DNA from: Chromera velia
Lineage: Eukaryota; Sar; Chromeraceae
Direction of reading: 5' to 3'
NCBI GenBank assembly: GCA_018398765.1
Contig: JAHBMJ010005426.1
Coordinates: 5,001-69,000, forward strand
DNA length: 64,000 bases
Part shown: one piece after another, positions 1-11,100 of the stretch
Numbering within the stretch: the first letter of the stretch is position 1
Layout of the letters: every line of letters begins with the position of its first letter
The notes under the pieces: generated by a model
Seen by the model: only the letters and a program-made list of their open reading frames with translations
Told to the model about the DNA's origin: nothing
Database searches by the model: none
Program-made: the position numbers and the translations under genes

Positions 1-43
1 TCCGAAGGCAGCAGGTCTCCTCAGCTCGAGCACTAGCCAGTGT

Positions 44-1672
44 GTGTGCCCAGCCAGTTATGGCTTTCTGTCAGCTAGAAGTCAAGACCAGGGCACCCCC
101 TTGACTACCGTGAGTGAGGAAGAGTGCCTGGGTGGACTTGGCAAGACGCTTCAGTGTGAGGCTGAGATGGGTATAAGCATGCCCGCAGAGACGCTGTACG
201 AGGGGATCACGGACTCCAGAGGAAGCAGTCATCTTCTATCCAAGCCGTTTGGCGAACCGAAAAGACGTCCACGAAGCGTCGCGGTTTCTGAGTGCGATTC
301 TGGCGGCACTGAAAGTGACGAAGGTTGGTCATGGGCGTCCTGCCACGGAGAGGGGAGGATGATTTTCTTTTGGAACCAGCCAGAGAAACATCGGATGCGT
401 GAATTTGTGCACATACTTTCGTTCTTCTTCTGCCTCTCCATTTCTGCAGGTCAGACGCTTTTGGAGGTTTTTCGGTACTTCTGCGATCTTTTGAGAGAGA
501 TGTGGGAGGACTATGGGAGCACGCGCGTCACCAGTGCGTTTGCACAATTCGACGTGTCATCTGACGGCCTAGACCACTATGTGTTGGGCGATGCTGCTCA
601 GGACCGTCTGAAACCGTGCTTGCACGAACTTCCCATCAGAGCCTTGCTTGGGCTGTGTCAGTCATACCCGCTCTTGACTGCTCGTTTGCGCCCTCAAACG
701 CGCCACAGGCTCGTTGACTTCATTCTGAGCTCAGTGTACGCTCAGCGGGAGGCTACCGGCGCACAAGTGCTAGACCGCCTTCTGTGCCACGCTTTGAGCC
801 TCAAGGTTTCAGTGCTCAGCGAGCAGGGGCAGTACGGAGAGGCTCTGGAAAGACTGGATGAGGCCCTGCCGATGCACAAGGAGGTCTTCGGGGCTGAGCA
901 TCTGAACACCGTCGCCCTGATCCACAAGCTCGCTGGTGTGTTCTTGAAGCAAGGCAGGCATGCCGAGGCCATGGAGAAGTACGAAGAGGTTCTTCAAGTG
1001 ACGCAGAGGAAATGTGGCAACCATCACCTGTCGACTGCAGCCATCGTGCACAACATGGCTGTAGTTCTGGAGGCGCAGGAGAACTACGACGAAGCCATGC
1101 GAAGGTACTCGGAGGCCTTGCGGGTTTACGAGGCGGTGCTTGGGGACGAACACCCCGACACCGCCTCTGCCTTTCAGAACATGTGCAGTATGCTCAAGGG
1201 GCAAGGCAGGTATGCGCAAGCCATGCGCATGGAGAAGGAGACGTTTGGAGACAGCCTGGCTGACTCGCCAGCCACGCAGAGAGAAGTGCGGGAGCATCGT
1301 CAAAAGATTTCGAACCCAAATACTGAAAAGGCATTTCCATCTCATTGTCTTCTCATCAAATTCGACGGTTGCTTTGAGAAGAGCTCAAAATCGATGAATC
1401 TCTGCCCTCGCGTTTCCACTAGACTCTTGAAGGAAGTGGAGGGGACCTACGGACACGAAACGGAGGAAGAGAGCGGGAGTAAAAGGGAGGGTCAAAAGCC
1501 AAGCTCAAGCTGTTCGGCAGCGCTGACTGCCGCTGCGGCGCTGAAATCCCTCTCAGGCCTCCTTTGTGACCCGGCCTCACTGATACGTATTGAGGACCTC
1601 CTTAGTTATCACTGTATCGTGCACAGAGGCCCCGACTGGAGAGAAGAAAATGGAGATGAAGATGGGGGGTAG
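44..1672 (+). CDS. TPR-repeat protein, kinesin-light-chain-like
   Basis: An open frame of 542 codons. Its middle part (about residues 250-400) holds roughly three and a half tetratricopeptide repeats of the 42-residue kinesin-light-chain type, each with the pattern A...Y.EAL......LG..HP.TA; examples are YDEAMRRYSEALRVYEAVLG and GRHAEAMEKYEEVL. Such repeats normally form a protein-binding superhelix, so a scaffold or adaptor role is likely. The regions before and after the repeats match nothing I know. The first 130 codons may include an unspliced 51-nt intron (about 399-449, GT...TTTCTGCAG), which is in frame and so does not close the reading frame. The start at 44 is only the first ATG; the gene could begin left of the window. 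The frame ends in TAG at 1670-1672 and the same frame reopens directly after it. Confidence 0.6.
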   Translation: MCPASYGFLSARSQDQGTPLTTVSEEECLGGLGKTLQCEAEMGISMPAETLYEGITDSRGSSHLLSKPFGEPKRRPRSVAVSECDSGGTESDEGWSWASCHGEGRMIFFWNQPEKHRMREFVHILSFFFCLSISAGQTLLEVFRYFCDLLREMWEDYGSTRVTSAFAQFDVSSDGLDHYVLGDAAQDRLKPCLHELPIRALLGLCQSYPLLTARLRPQTRHRLVDFILSSVYAQREATGAQVLDRLLCHALSLKVSVLSEQGQYGEALERLDEALPMHKEVFGAEHLNTVALIHKLAGVFLKQGRHAEAMEKYEEVLQVTQRKCGNHHLSTAAIVHNMAVVLEAQENYDEAMRRYSEALRVYEAVLGDEHPDTASAFQNMCSMLKGQGRYAQAMRMEKETFGDSLADSPATQREVREHRQKISNPNTEKAFPSHCLLIKFDGCFEKSSKSMNLCPRVSTRLLKEVEGTYGHETEEESGSKREGQKPSSSCSAALTAAAALKSLSGLLCDPASLIRIEDLLSYHCIVHRGPDWREENGDEDGG

Positions 1673-1687
1673 GGGGGAACGGGAATT

Positions 1688-2290
1688 GTGGTTGGTCGTT
1701 TTACTTCCAAAAATGGAGCGGGGGCAAGAGTCAGGTTGCAGAGAGAGTCGCTGATTGTCTTCTGGTTTTGCACGCGCATTTTGTCTAATTACGCGTACAG
1801 CGATTCAACAAAGTGTGTGGAGTGTGTACGGCGGCCTCCATCAGAAGCAGAGTTGAGGTGGGGGAAGTTGATGGCCGCCCGTGTGCTTGAGTTGCGTACC
1901 GCAGGCAGCCCGGCCGTTCTCATCGAGCCCTTTCATTTGAGATGCCGCTCTCCTATGCCCTCGATGGAAGAGCTTGTGTCCGAGTGTTCCATTGTTCGGA
2001 GGGTTCTGGGAAGTTGGCCCTTGGCCGAGCGTCTTCCTGATGGAGAGGGGTTAGTCATGGGTAGACGGCGAGAAGGTGTGCATGAATTGATTGTCCTCTG
2101 GCTCGATGAAGGGCTGCAGACGGACGCCACATATTGTCCCGAGAGCGTTGTGGAAGTCGAAAGGGTGGGCGCCCCATCAAGAGCCCAGATTGAGATCGGA
2201 CGCAGATTCCTGCAAAATTATGTCCAGAGTGGGGAGCTGATCGTGAGCTCTAGCTGTTTCGTATCTCAAAAGAGCTTCCCAGATTCTTAA
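1688..2290 (+). CDS. Hypothetical ORF in the same frame as the upstream TPR ORF
   Basis: A 200-codon frame starting 15 nt after the TPR frame and in the same reading phase, so a single TAG separates the two. I recognise no domain. Base composition is ordinary for coding sequence here, and it ends at the border of AT-rich DNA. It could be the C-terminal part of the upstream gene (joined by splicing around the stop, or cut off by a nonsense change), or chance. I tested one plausible intron, 1669-1741, and it does not restore the frame. Confidence 0.3.
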   Translation: MVGRFTSKNGAGARVRLQRESLIVFWFCTRILSNYAYSDSTKCVECVRRPPSEAELRWGKLMAARVLELRTAGSPAVLIEPFHLRCRSPMPSMEELVSECSIVRRVLGSWPLAERLPDGEGLVMGRRREGVHELIVLWLDEGLQTDATYCPESVVEVERVGAPSRAQIEIGRRFLQNYVQSGELIVSSSCFVSQKSFPDS

Positions 2291-3200
2291 TTTTTTTGAA
2301 GAAGATCTCCCACTCAGTCGCCTTATCAATTGGAAGAGCATCTCGGCGGATGAGGTTTGGGTACAGCTTTATGCACCCATTTATACACACGCCCTGCACT
2401 GGCACTGTCTGGCGGCTGGCAGAAGGACCTTGGGCTATAGTCTAGGCTATAGTTTGTTCCCCTGAGCAGACTTTGTATTCGTCAGTAGTCTTTTTACAAA
2501 AGCGACACATTACCTGGCACGTTACTGTAAAAAATTGACCAGATCTGATCACAGACCATAACGTTCTATAGTTCATTTGTAAAGCTGTCTTTCATTATAC
2601 CTAGGTGTGAACTAGCTCAAAGTTATTTTTATAACAAAGTTTGACTATAAACTTTAGACTTTAAATTTTTTTTAAAAAAAAAATACAATCAAAAATTATA
2701 ATTCTAAGATAGCAATGATAGCATAACTAACTTTTTGAACATATCTTCATAGCAGCTTAATAGCGTAAGCTAAATCGTTAACAGGACTCTACTGCATGCA
2801 CTGTCAACGTTGTTGGGCTGTTTGTCTGTGTTTGTGTAGAGTATTTGTTTTGTTGGAGAGAGAGAAACTAGGAGAGAAAGCACCAACGCAGACTACATTG
2901 CCTCTGCAACAGTTAACATTTGAATTAGCTACCTTCGCATGCACTGCCGGCTTTTTTCCGTCTCTGTATATCGCACCGAGCATGCATCGGCTGGCCACAC
3001 GACGCTTGGCATCGCACTACTGCATCGATTGCTAAGCATCGCATGATTAATTCCCTTAGAGAAGCCGTTTGCACTCGATCATGCATACATACAGCTTATT
3101 TTCGTTTCCCCAGCTGCCCAACTTGCATTTAGCTTGGCAATGCCCTGTCATAAACAATCAAACCTTCATACAACCGTTTACATAGGCACCACATAAAGTT
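2291..3200. other. AT-rich intergenic stretch with GCATGC motifs
   Basis: No gene recognised. Composition drops to AT-rich around 2500-2780. The stretch 2780-3090 carries several GCATGC-type words (one TGCATGCA at 2793-2800), the same motif that clusters in the divergent promoters further right. It could be a promoter for a gene I cannot identify. Confidence 0.4.
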
Positions 3201-3400
3201 GAATGAATGACTCAGAATAAATAACTGAATGAATGAAATATGAATGAATGAATAAATGATTGAGTGGATGAATGAATAAATGAATGAATGAATGGGCGAA
3301 TGAATGAATGAATGAATGAATAAATGAATGAGTAAGTGAATGAATGAATGAATAAATGAATGAATAAATAAATGAATGAATGAATGAGTGAATGAATGCG
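3201..3400. repeat. Tetranucleotide array, GAAT/ATGA type
   Basis: About 200 bp of imperfect GAATGAAT repeats with scattered single-base variants (GAATAAAT, GAGTGAAT). It yields long His/Phe/Ile or Met/Asn frames by chance, which are not genes. Confidence 0.95.
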
Positions 3401-4851
3401 TGACACTATGTGCTTGCAAAGTTAATTACACTGGCGATGCAGTAGGATATACAAAGTTGAGTCATAATATATTATTGATATTCCGGGTTTTGCCTTTGGT
3501 ATGCCTGTGGTCTACTGCCCTAGCCACTGTCAGAGGTCGAGAAGCATCATACCAATCCTCATGGCCCACTAAAGCTGCGCCCTGGCCATCATCGTTACTG
3601 AACCACTGACTGAAAGCCTTACTACAAAAGACTTTCATATCGATCAATAACAAGCAGACTGAATTTTTACAATCTCCACCGTCCTTGTATTTCTAAGACG
3701 TTTTTCTTTATCCCTTCTTGCTCTGCTCATTTGCATAGTGCAGCAATGTATAGCAATGCAATATACTAGTAATCCTTTACCATGAAATCATTCCTTTCCG
3801 CGAGAGAGTTCTTGTGTATATTGTCAGTTTTACTACTTGAAATCCCCACTAAAGTGCCTTTGGCTGCCAAGTCTGGCATGCCTCTGGCATCCTCGTATTT
3901 TTTGAACGCCTCCCGCTTATTTAACAGTCTACAAAAAAAGTTATCCACCAAGTCCTCCTTATATTTGCCTCATTCATAAACAAAAAAAAAAAATAAAGTC
4001 ATATTGTCTATCTTTCCTTCTGAAGCAAGTTCTGCTTTAAATTTGTTTTCATGGTTTCTTTTGCTCTCTTATTTCTTCCGTCCCCTCAATGACAGGCGGA
4101 AGCGAGTTTCAGAAGATATCCCTTAATTTTTTTTTGCTTGATGAACAGATATGAACAGCTAAAGCACTCAGTCACCATATACACTTTGTCCTCTACCGTA
4201 CGCACTCTCCGAAGATCAAAACAAATGTTGCACAACCGGTTCTCAAAAATTTAAAAACCTAGAAAAGGACTCTGCATTGATCTCTTATTATGTAGAAATG
4301 CGGCCTGCAGATACAGTGAGATCTTTTATACTCACCCTAAAGGTTGCTCTCTTTCTGTGAACCGGCGAAGGCAAAATTGTATGGTAGCATGCAGGAGACT
4401 CAGTCTTTCCAAACCGTTGACCGTCCACAAGCAGACAAAAATTCTTTTTACCGTATCTCTTCTTTCTGTATGTCCTCTCTCCTAGTTTCTTCACCCTTTT
4501 CACAAAATGTAAAAAGCCACAGGTTCAGTCTGTTTCCATTTTCTATTCTTCCGTGGATTATTGCCATATCGAATCATTATTATCAATCTCTTTGTCTGCA
4601 TCGCAACAGATGTTAATTTTAAGTGTGGCCGCGCCGGCGTGCCTAGAGTCGCGCGTTTTAAATTTAGTGGAGAGTGATCTCTCGGGGTGGTTATACCGTT
4701 ATTCAACGGTATCGTCAACCTTTAATATCGGCAGTTAATTATGAAAACTGGAACAAAAATTGTGACTTAATTATAGCTAGTGATCTACCCAAAATCTAGG
4801 CTCTGCACTCTAAAAAAATTTAAAAGAAAAGAAAAAAAAAACGGTGCTTAT
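3401..4851. other. Intergenic, AT-rich; no gene seen
   Basis: No convincing coding sequence on either strand. It contains poly-A and poly-T runs and one perfect hairpin near 4694-4713 (ATACCGTT, ATTC loop, AACGGTAT). The left member of the 490-bp repeat pair starts at its right edge. Confidence 0.5.
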
Positions 4852-5342
4852 TGCTTTGTCCCTCCTGTCCGGCCACCTTATAGCGTCCAAACAGAAGGTA
4901 AAGCGAGGACAAGAACCTTAGAAAGATCTAGAGAAGGAACGTGTGCAACACTAACTCAAGCAACACTTTATAGGAGGTTTGGCTCTATATCAGTTTAAAC
5001 GCTAGCGCGATCTAGTATTCCAATCAGCTACGTTCATTCTATTATGCACAGTTTCTATTCATTCCTCTTTCTCAGACTCTTAAGAGCTCTCTTGATCTGT
5101 GACGAACAGACATCAGACTCACACGATGTTATCCATTGCTCAAGTGACGTGTTACTTGAATACGAAGGTCATACAGATTCGACTTCGACAACCTTGACCG
5201 ACGTGCACGACACGTACATGCATACAAGTTGATTGCGTATACATGCGGCAGCAGAGCATGGTGTCGGCATGCAAGCTCATTCAGATACAGCGCATGCGAG
5301 GCTCTGGGTCCAGAGGGAGGCGCCACAGGGTAGGACTCCACA
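4852..5342. repeat. Direct repeat copy 1, TG...CA ends (LTR-like)
   Basis: A sequence of about 490 bp that recurs in the same orientation at 8493-8988, roughly nine bases in ten identical by eye. Both copies begin TGCTTTGTCC and end GACTCCACA, the TG...CA termini usual for long terminal repeats. I see no matching 5-bp target duplication, no clear tRNA-primer site after copy 1 and no purine tract before copy 2, so an LTR identity is unproven. The level of divergence suggests an old pair. Confidence 0.65.
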
Positions 5343-8300
5343 GATCTCCCCCGGCCACGGACAAGAAAATCGCGTCCCCGCGATCAGTCAGACACATTCG
5401 AGCATGCGCGGAAAGGGAAAAAAGGCAAGCAAAAAGACATGATCAACTAGACACAATACAAACTCATACAACCAACAGAACACCTTCAAGGAGGTAGTCA
5501 AAAAAAATTCAGACGCGAAAGCTGACAAGCAGAAAAGTTTCCTCCCATCAATACAAGTCAATCAGATTAACGTACGCAAAGGTACTATCATCACTGCCTC
5601 GCCGGCAATGCCAACCCACCAGGTTTTTCCTTAAAAAACCTGTTTTAGAGACGTTGGCTTGCTCGTGGCCTGCAAAAGCATACCATTTCTACCTGACAGC
5701 AGAGGCCGTCACTCGACGGCCACAAGCTTCCCAATGCAAGGTTTTACATTTCTCTAGCTTTCCATTAACCTCTTAGATCTCTGTGAAAGAAAGAACGAGA
5801 CGGAAATGCTAGACAAAAAGAGCGACAAAGAGCAAGACACAGTGAGGTGCAGTCAGGCCCGCACAGTCATATGCACGCATGCATCTCCATGCCGATACAT
5901 GCGCTCGCAGCCGTTTACTTTACTTTTTCTTTTTTTCTTCATGTCTCTCTCTTTCACTTTCTCAGACCGGCTTACTGGAAGGAAGCGGGCGACAGATAGA
6001 ATAGTACGCCTGTAAGAGATCCCCTTCCACTTCTCTTTTCTGAATGCAAGTGACGGGCAGACGGAGGTTCGAACAAAACATGAAGAGACGGCGAAACCAG
6101 AGGGCGGCAGCAGAAAGCCTCACACACATCTATCCACATCATTTCCTCCTCTCTCTTCTATCTCACTTCCTTCCCAAAGACTGCATACGCGTCTCTTTGC
6201 TCATTATCACCAACACTGTAGATTGATCCAATACAACGGATACAAACCGGGGCAAGCAACCAAAAGAACTGGCGATACACGAGAGAGAAACATAGCAAAC
6301 CTTGCATTCCGACGTGACGTGAGAGACCGACAAAAAATGACAGAGGCAGGGAAGGGCAAATCAAAACAATGGACATCAACCAATGAACGGCACCCGGCCA
6401 GACCTATCGGAGGGAGAGGCCTGGCGGTACACCATCTGGCTCCATGCAGATGCTTGCACAGAGACGGCTGGCTCCACCAAGGCCCCCATCAACTCCCGTG
6501 CTGCGAGGGGGAGAGGCGATACCCAGAAAACCCAGAGGGCCTCCCAAGCACTGGCATCCCCCTGTAAGAAGATGATACAGAAGGGATACAAAGACATGCA
6601 CGGGCTGTCCCCTCGCTTTTTCTTCTTTTCTTGTTGAACCAGATATCTCTTTAAAGATTTCTTCTTTCTTTGCTCCTCCTCCACTCATTTTCTCTCCGCC
6701 TCTTCCAGTCTCTTTTTTTTAAATTAAGGAGGAAGCCAGAGATAACTCAAAACGTTTCAAAGCAGCAGAAGGAAGCAAAAAGGAGACAGCGAATGAAGGC
6801 GTCCCCTCGTGCGCTCGTGCTCTCAGCCACACGAAGGTCTGACTCCCAAGTCACGCGCAAAGCAAAGCCAAGAAAAGCTGAGAGAAAAGAAAAATCACTC
6901 CTCCAAAAAGAGTTCCAGAAGTTCCGAATGTGTGGCACATGCGGCACTTGACCTGTCATTCTTACAATCCGCCTCTTTGACGCTCAGCTTTGCAATGAGC
7001 TCAATCCTTCCCCCAAGTTTAGTGCAGGGGCGCAAAGGCAGTCCCAGGCAGTCGTGGGCACGCGCAGGCATAAACGTATGGCGGCGGCAATCAGGCAGTC
7101 CTCTGCCCTCGTCTTAATGTAGCTGACGTAGGGGTAGGCAATCGACTTCGAGTTCTCATTAACAGAAGGACTCGGCCATCTCGTCAAGCACAAACACATT
7201 TCACGTGTGTCAGTGGCTGCCTAAAGGGAGGGAAAGAAGGGACCAGACACATTGCAGACTGCCCTGCTGATCTTTTTCTATCTCGCCTCTTCTTTCTATC
7301 TCGTTTCATCCCCTTGCTGCTCTTTTTGACACATGAACTCTCAACTCCAGATAAAAGATGCTCCAGTCACACTCAGTCGCTAGCACTTCGCATGCTCTCG
7401 GCCAGCTTCGATTCGATTCGCCCCCCCACCCTGAAGCAACCTCCCTCTCCCCCTCTTTCCCCCCTTCTCCGCCCTTTTCACCCCCTCTTGCCCTTCCCGA
7501 TCCCCGTTGGAAATTTTGCCGGCGCCGGCGAGAGACGAGGCGGCAGCTGCCGTATGCCTTACTCCGTCTCTCAGTAGGTCTGCCGCGATCCTTCTGCCTC
7601 TCTTGCCGTCGAGGGCAGGCTCGATGTCATTTTGTACCCCTTCCTTACTTCCCCCTCCTTCCTACTCCAGGCTCGCCGCGTCGGGGTCCCAGAGCAGAAG
7701 GCCTTTCCCGGCTGGCACACCGGCCGTCACCACGTTGGTCTATGTGGTATGCCGCCATCCATCCCTTCTGTCTGTTTAACATGCAAGCAGAGTCTTGCGT
7801 ATCCGATCGAACGGCCACTCATCGAACGATCCACACGACAGACGGACAGGCTGAGCCAGAAGCGATAAGCTCTCTCTCGGAAGAAAGTGACAACCTTGCA
7901 GGCATATGGGAGAGGCGAAGGGCGTCTTCTTATGTTTGGACGCTGTCGGAGGACCGATTCAGACAGATCCAGATACGTTGGAGGTGTTTGCAGGCCACGA
8001 AGGTGGTCAGCCTCGTATAGACAAGCAAGCAATCAACAGCAAACTTTAAGACAAGTGAAGGTGATTAGCCGACACTCGTCTGGAAGACGGAGACAGTTGC
8101 AGAATCAAAAGGCATAAGAAAAGCACTCTACTGGCTATTTGGATTGCGATCTGTTCGTACGCGGCATTCTCAATGAAATCAAGCTCCTCGAAGTCCCAAG
8201 CAACACCAAGCAACGTCTTCGCCATCGGCTTTGGCGACCTCTAACGATCTTCAGGCTCTCCACCTAAGGACAAAGGCAAAGTCCAGGATCGGACTCGAAA

Positions 8301-8492
8301 GGGGTCTCCGAAAGAGGACTCCAGGCAGCTTGGGATGCAAGGGGACGCTGAATTCCCCTACTCACGGTCTTTGCCTAACCGTGTCCGTATCGTTGCAATC
8401 GGTTTCCAACTGTTGCACAAAGAGACAGATCTGATCTCCATCATAGAAGGTATACGAAAGTCGACACTTATCAAGCTGAGCGTTCACTATAA
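5343..8492. other. 3.1-kb interior between the direct repeats
   Basis: No reverse transcriptase, integrase or other element protein is visible. Several short open frames exist, but none resembles a known protein. One segment looks exon-like on the minus strand: about 6386-6565, preceded (in minus sense) by a pyrimidine tract and TTCTTACAG and followed by a GT, but I cannot link it to other exons. If the flanking repeats are LTRs, this would be a large non-autonomous element with no coding capacity; otherwise it is ordinary intergenic DNA between two dispersed repeats. Confidence 0.4.
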
Positions 8493-8988
8493 TGCTTTGT
8501 CCCTCCTGTCTGGCCACTTCATGGCGTCCAGACAGAAGGTAAAGCGAGGACAAGAACCTTAGGAAGATCTAGAGAAGGAACGTGTGCAACACTAACTTAA
8601 GCAACACTTTATAGGAGGTTTGGCTCTATATCAGTTTAAGCGCTAGCGTAATCTAGTATTCCAATCAGCTACGTTCATTCTATCATGCACAGTTTCTATT
8701 CATTCCTCTTTCTCAGACTTTTAGGAGCTCTTTTGATCTGTGACAAACAGACATCAGACTCAGACGATGTTATCCGTTGCTTAAGTGACGTGTTGCTTGA
8801 ATATGAAGCTCATGTCATGCAGACTCGATTTCGACAACTTTGACCGACGCGCGTGACACGTACATGCATACAAGTCGATTGCATATACACGCGGCGGCAG
8901 AGCATGGTGTCAGCATGCAGGCTCATTCAGATACAGCGCATATGAGGCTCTGGGTCCAGAGGGCGGCGCCACAGGGTAGGACTCCACA
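8493..8988. repeat. Direct repeat copy 2, TG...CA ends (LTR-like)
   Basis: The partner of 4852-5342 in the same orientation, slightly longer because of a small insertion. The differences between copies are almost all transitions, as expected for decayed methylated repeats. AT-rich DNA follows immediately, then a field of GCAACAC-like words. Confidence 0.65.
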
Positions 8989-9109
8989 TGATATTCTTTT
9001 TTATTTTTTTATATATCGGTACAAGAACTGTTGTTTTTCAAGTAACACTGTGCAACATTCTTTGCAACATCTGAACAACACCATAGCAACACTTTAGCAA
9101 CACCTCGTA

Positions 9110-10658
9110 ACACTATGCGATGGGTGCTAGGCCTGGGGAGAAATGAAAGCATCGAGACAATGCTAATGGAAGGGGATATGTTTCCAATTGAGATCGAAGT
9201 AGCAGAAAGGACGCTGAGATGGACGAAGAAAACACTGAAAGAAAAGAGAAATGAAGCAATAGGGAGGTCTGTAATTCATTACCTAAGAGAAGGGATAGAA
9301 GATGAGATGAAGGGGAGCAGGAGGACAGAACTCCATCCTAGACTCCATCCATTCAATTTCTTTCTCCACCTGAAGAGATATGCACAGACGCTGTATACAG
9401 ACAGAGGGCTTCTCCCCTTTTTACGAGAGAAGCTGGCGGGGCGAAAAGAAGAGATTGAAACACAAGTGGTGAACAAAAAAGTAGACAAGATGGAAAGATG
9501 GATAGTAAGCAGAAAGGAGGGAGAGATGAAGGAGAGAAAGAGGATGATGTTCAAATGGAGGATAGATAGAGGAATGAAACAGAGAGACCAGAGAGAGACA
9601 GAGAGAATAAGGGGAGTACACATGGTAGAAATCTACCGCAGACAAACAAATGGAAACAGATTGCATCTCTCTCTATTTAAAGACATGGTGAAAGAAAGAC
9701 AGGGGGCCTGGATGGAATTGAGAATAGAAAAAAAGAGACTGGGGCGGGTTTCTTTTTATTACAGGAGAGTAGTGCCTAGAAGTGAGCATAAGAGGAGGGC
9801 AGTAAGCCGAGTGGGAGACAGGGCGTTTACTGTAACACGAGGGAGAATTCCGGAAAGGGGAGGACAAAGAGTATCATTGGAAGAGAGACTGTGTCAGTTC
9901 TGCAAAGGATGGATAGAGGCGGAAGTGTTAGAAGACGAAGTGCATGTCATGACAGAGTGTCCCATCTTTGATAAAGATAAAGCTGAAATGCTCAGAAAAC
10001 TTAAGGCGACCTGAAATGAAAAGAGAGAAGACAGGGCAAGAGAGGCATGCAGGGAAAAGAAAAACAGTAGACAGGAAGAAAACATTCAGAACACCCACGC
10101 TCTCTCTACATTCCTGCTGAACAAAGGATACGCAGCGGTAGATGAGTTTTGGGGGAAGGCGGCTTTTAGGAGACGAGTGTTTCAGGAAAGTCTGGGAAGG
10201 TAATATGGGGCAGGCAGCCCATTAGATGAGACAGTTTTAGCGCAGAGGCATGAAGCCATCACAAAGAGGAAAGGAGGGAGGGAAAAAAGAAAAAAAGAAT
10301 ACAAAATAATACTCGATCGAATGAAAGAAGCAAGAAGAATTGGAGAACAGGGAAAGAGGAAGGTGAAAGAGAAGATTGAAAAAGCGTGCGCAGAAAGCAG
10401 AGGTGTCCTAGCGTCGTCTGCAATTGGATCAATCTTTGGATTCGGCTCTAGCAATCAGCTACCCACCCAGAGCATACAAAGTGAACAAAGAATGTTAGTC
10501 GTTAGCGGTCTGGGGGAAACCTCAGACAGGCCGTGGGGTGCGGTCTGAAGCCTCAGCAATGGGGCGCACCCTTGCCGTTCGCAGGGGCGACTTCTAGTAG
10601 AACGGCGAGAGTCACGGTGCTCTAACTAGGGCACCAATTAAATCACCATCACTATCAG
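9110..10658 (+). mobile_element. 5'-truncated LINE (non-LTR retrotransposon), C-terminal ORF2 part plus 3' UTR
   Basis: The frame opening at 9115 starts with RWVLGLGRNESIETMLMEGD, the pattern that follows the reverse-transcriptase core in LINE ORF2 proteins (R..LG..R......L..ELG). It ends with the LINE zinc-knuckle-like tail CQFCKGW...EDEVHVMTECP. The same frame continues past TGA (10012-10014) and TAA (10201-10203), with more Lys/Arg-rich sequence up to TGA near 10546-10548, so the copy carries at least two in-frame stops. No reverse transcriptase or endonuclease lies upstream; loss of the 5' end is typical of LINE insertion. The 3' part (about 10505-10640) folds into hairpins and matches a second copy near 28958-29140. 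The end is ATCAC-rich rather than poly-A. I see no target duplication. Confidence 0.75.
10505..10640 (+). ncRNA. Structured 3' RNA of the LINE, copy 1
   Basis: Three helices can be drawn. Helix A is 10508-10512 with 10523-10527 (GTCTG/CAGAC). Helix B is 10536-10542 with 10565-10571 (GGGTGCG/CGCACCC), enclosing a hairpin 10551-10564 with a GCAA loop. Helix C is 10574-10580 with 10600-10606 (GCCGTTC/GAACGGC). The second copy keeps all three with base-pair exchanges. By analogy with LINEs whose reverse transcriptase recognises a 3' stem-loop, it may be the template-recognition signal; this is inference. Confidence 0.65.
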
Positions 10659-11100
10659 TTGAATAAGTGTTATTCTTTATGTGACACTCTTTCATACTCT
10701 TTGCAATATATGGATAACACTTTTACGACATTTGAACAACACTTGTTTGCCAGGATCTATAAAAAAAAAATTGTAAAAAAAAAAATGACTCCGATATTTT
10801 TTTTATGTCTTTTTATACTGCGGCGCCTAGCCAAAAATATGATAAATTCATTAACAATCCCACTAGCAATTCTTTAAAGATCTATAGGAATCTATTGAAT
10901 CCTAGATTGAATCAACAATTCTAGCAACAATTCAAATTAATTTAATGAAATTGAAGCTAACATTACAATCCTAGTTGAATCAGAATTAAAAGTGTGAAAA
11001 GACAACTTGAATCGTTCAATACTTATACATGATTCATGCAACCTTACATATAGGCACACACGTCTAGCTGCACATAGATTTGATTCACTCTAAAGTCCCA
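10659..11100. other. AT-rich flank of the LINE
   Basis: No gene. The first part, about 10688-10745, resembles 9047-9112 on the other side of the LINE (shared words CTTTGCAA, ATAACAC/ACAACAC), as if the LINE sat inside an older repeated sequence. Confidence 0.4.

Noticed and set aside
3129-3419. His/Phe/Ile-rich frame on the minus strand
   Set aside because: It is a translation of the GAAT tetranucleotide array.
6386-6565. Exon-like segment on the minus strand
   Set aside because: One acceptor and one donor are plausible, but no neighbouring exon keeps the frame; noted only as part of the 5343-8492 entry.
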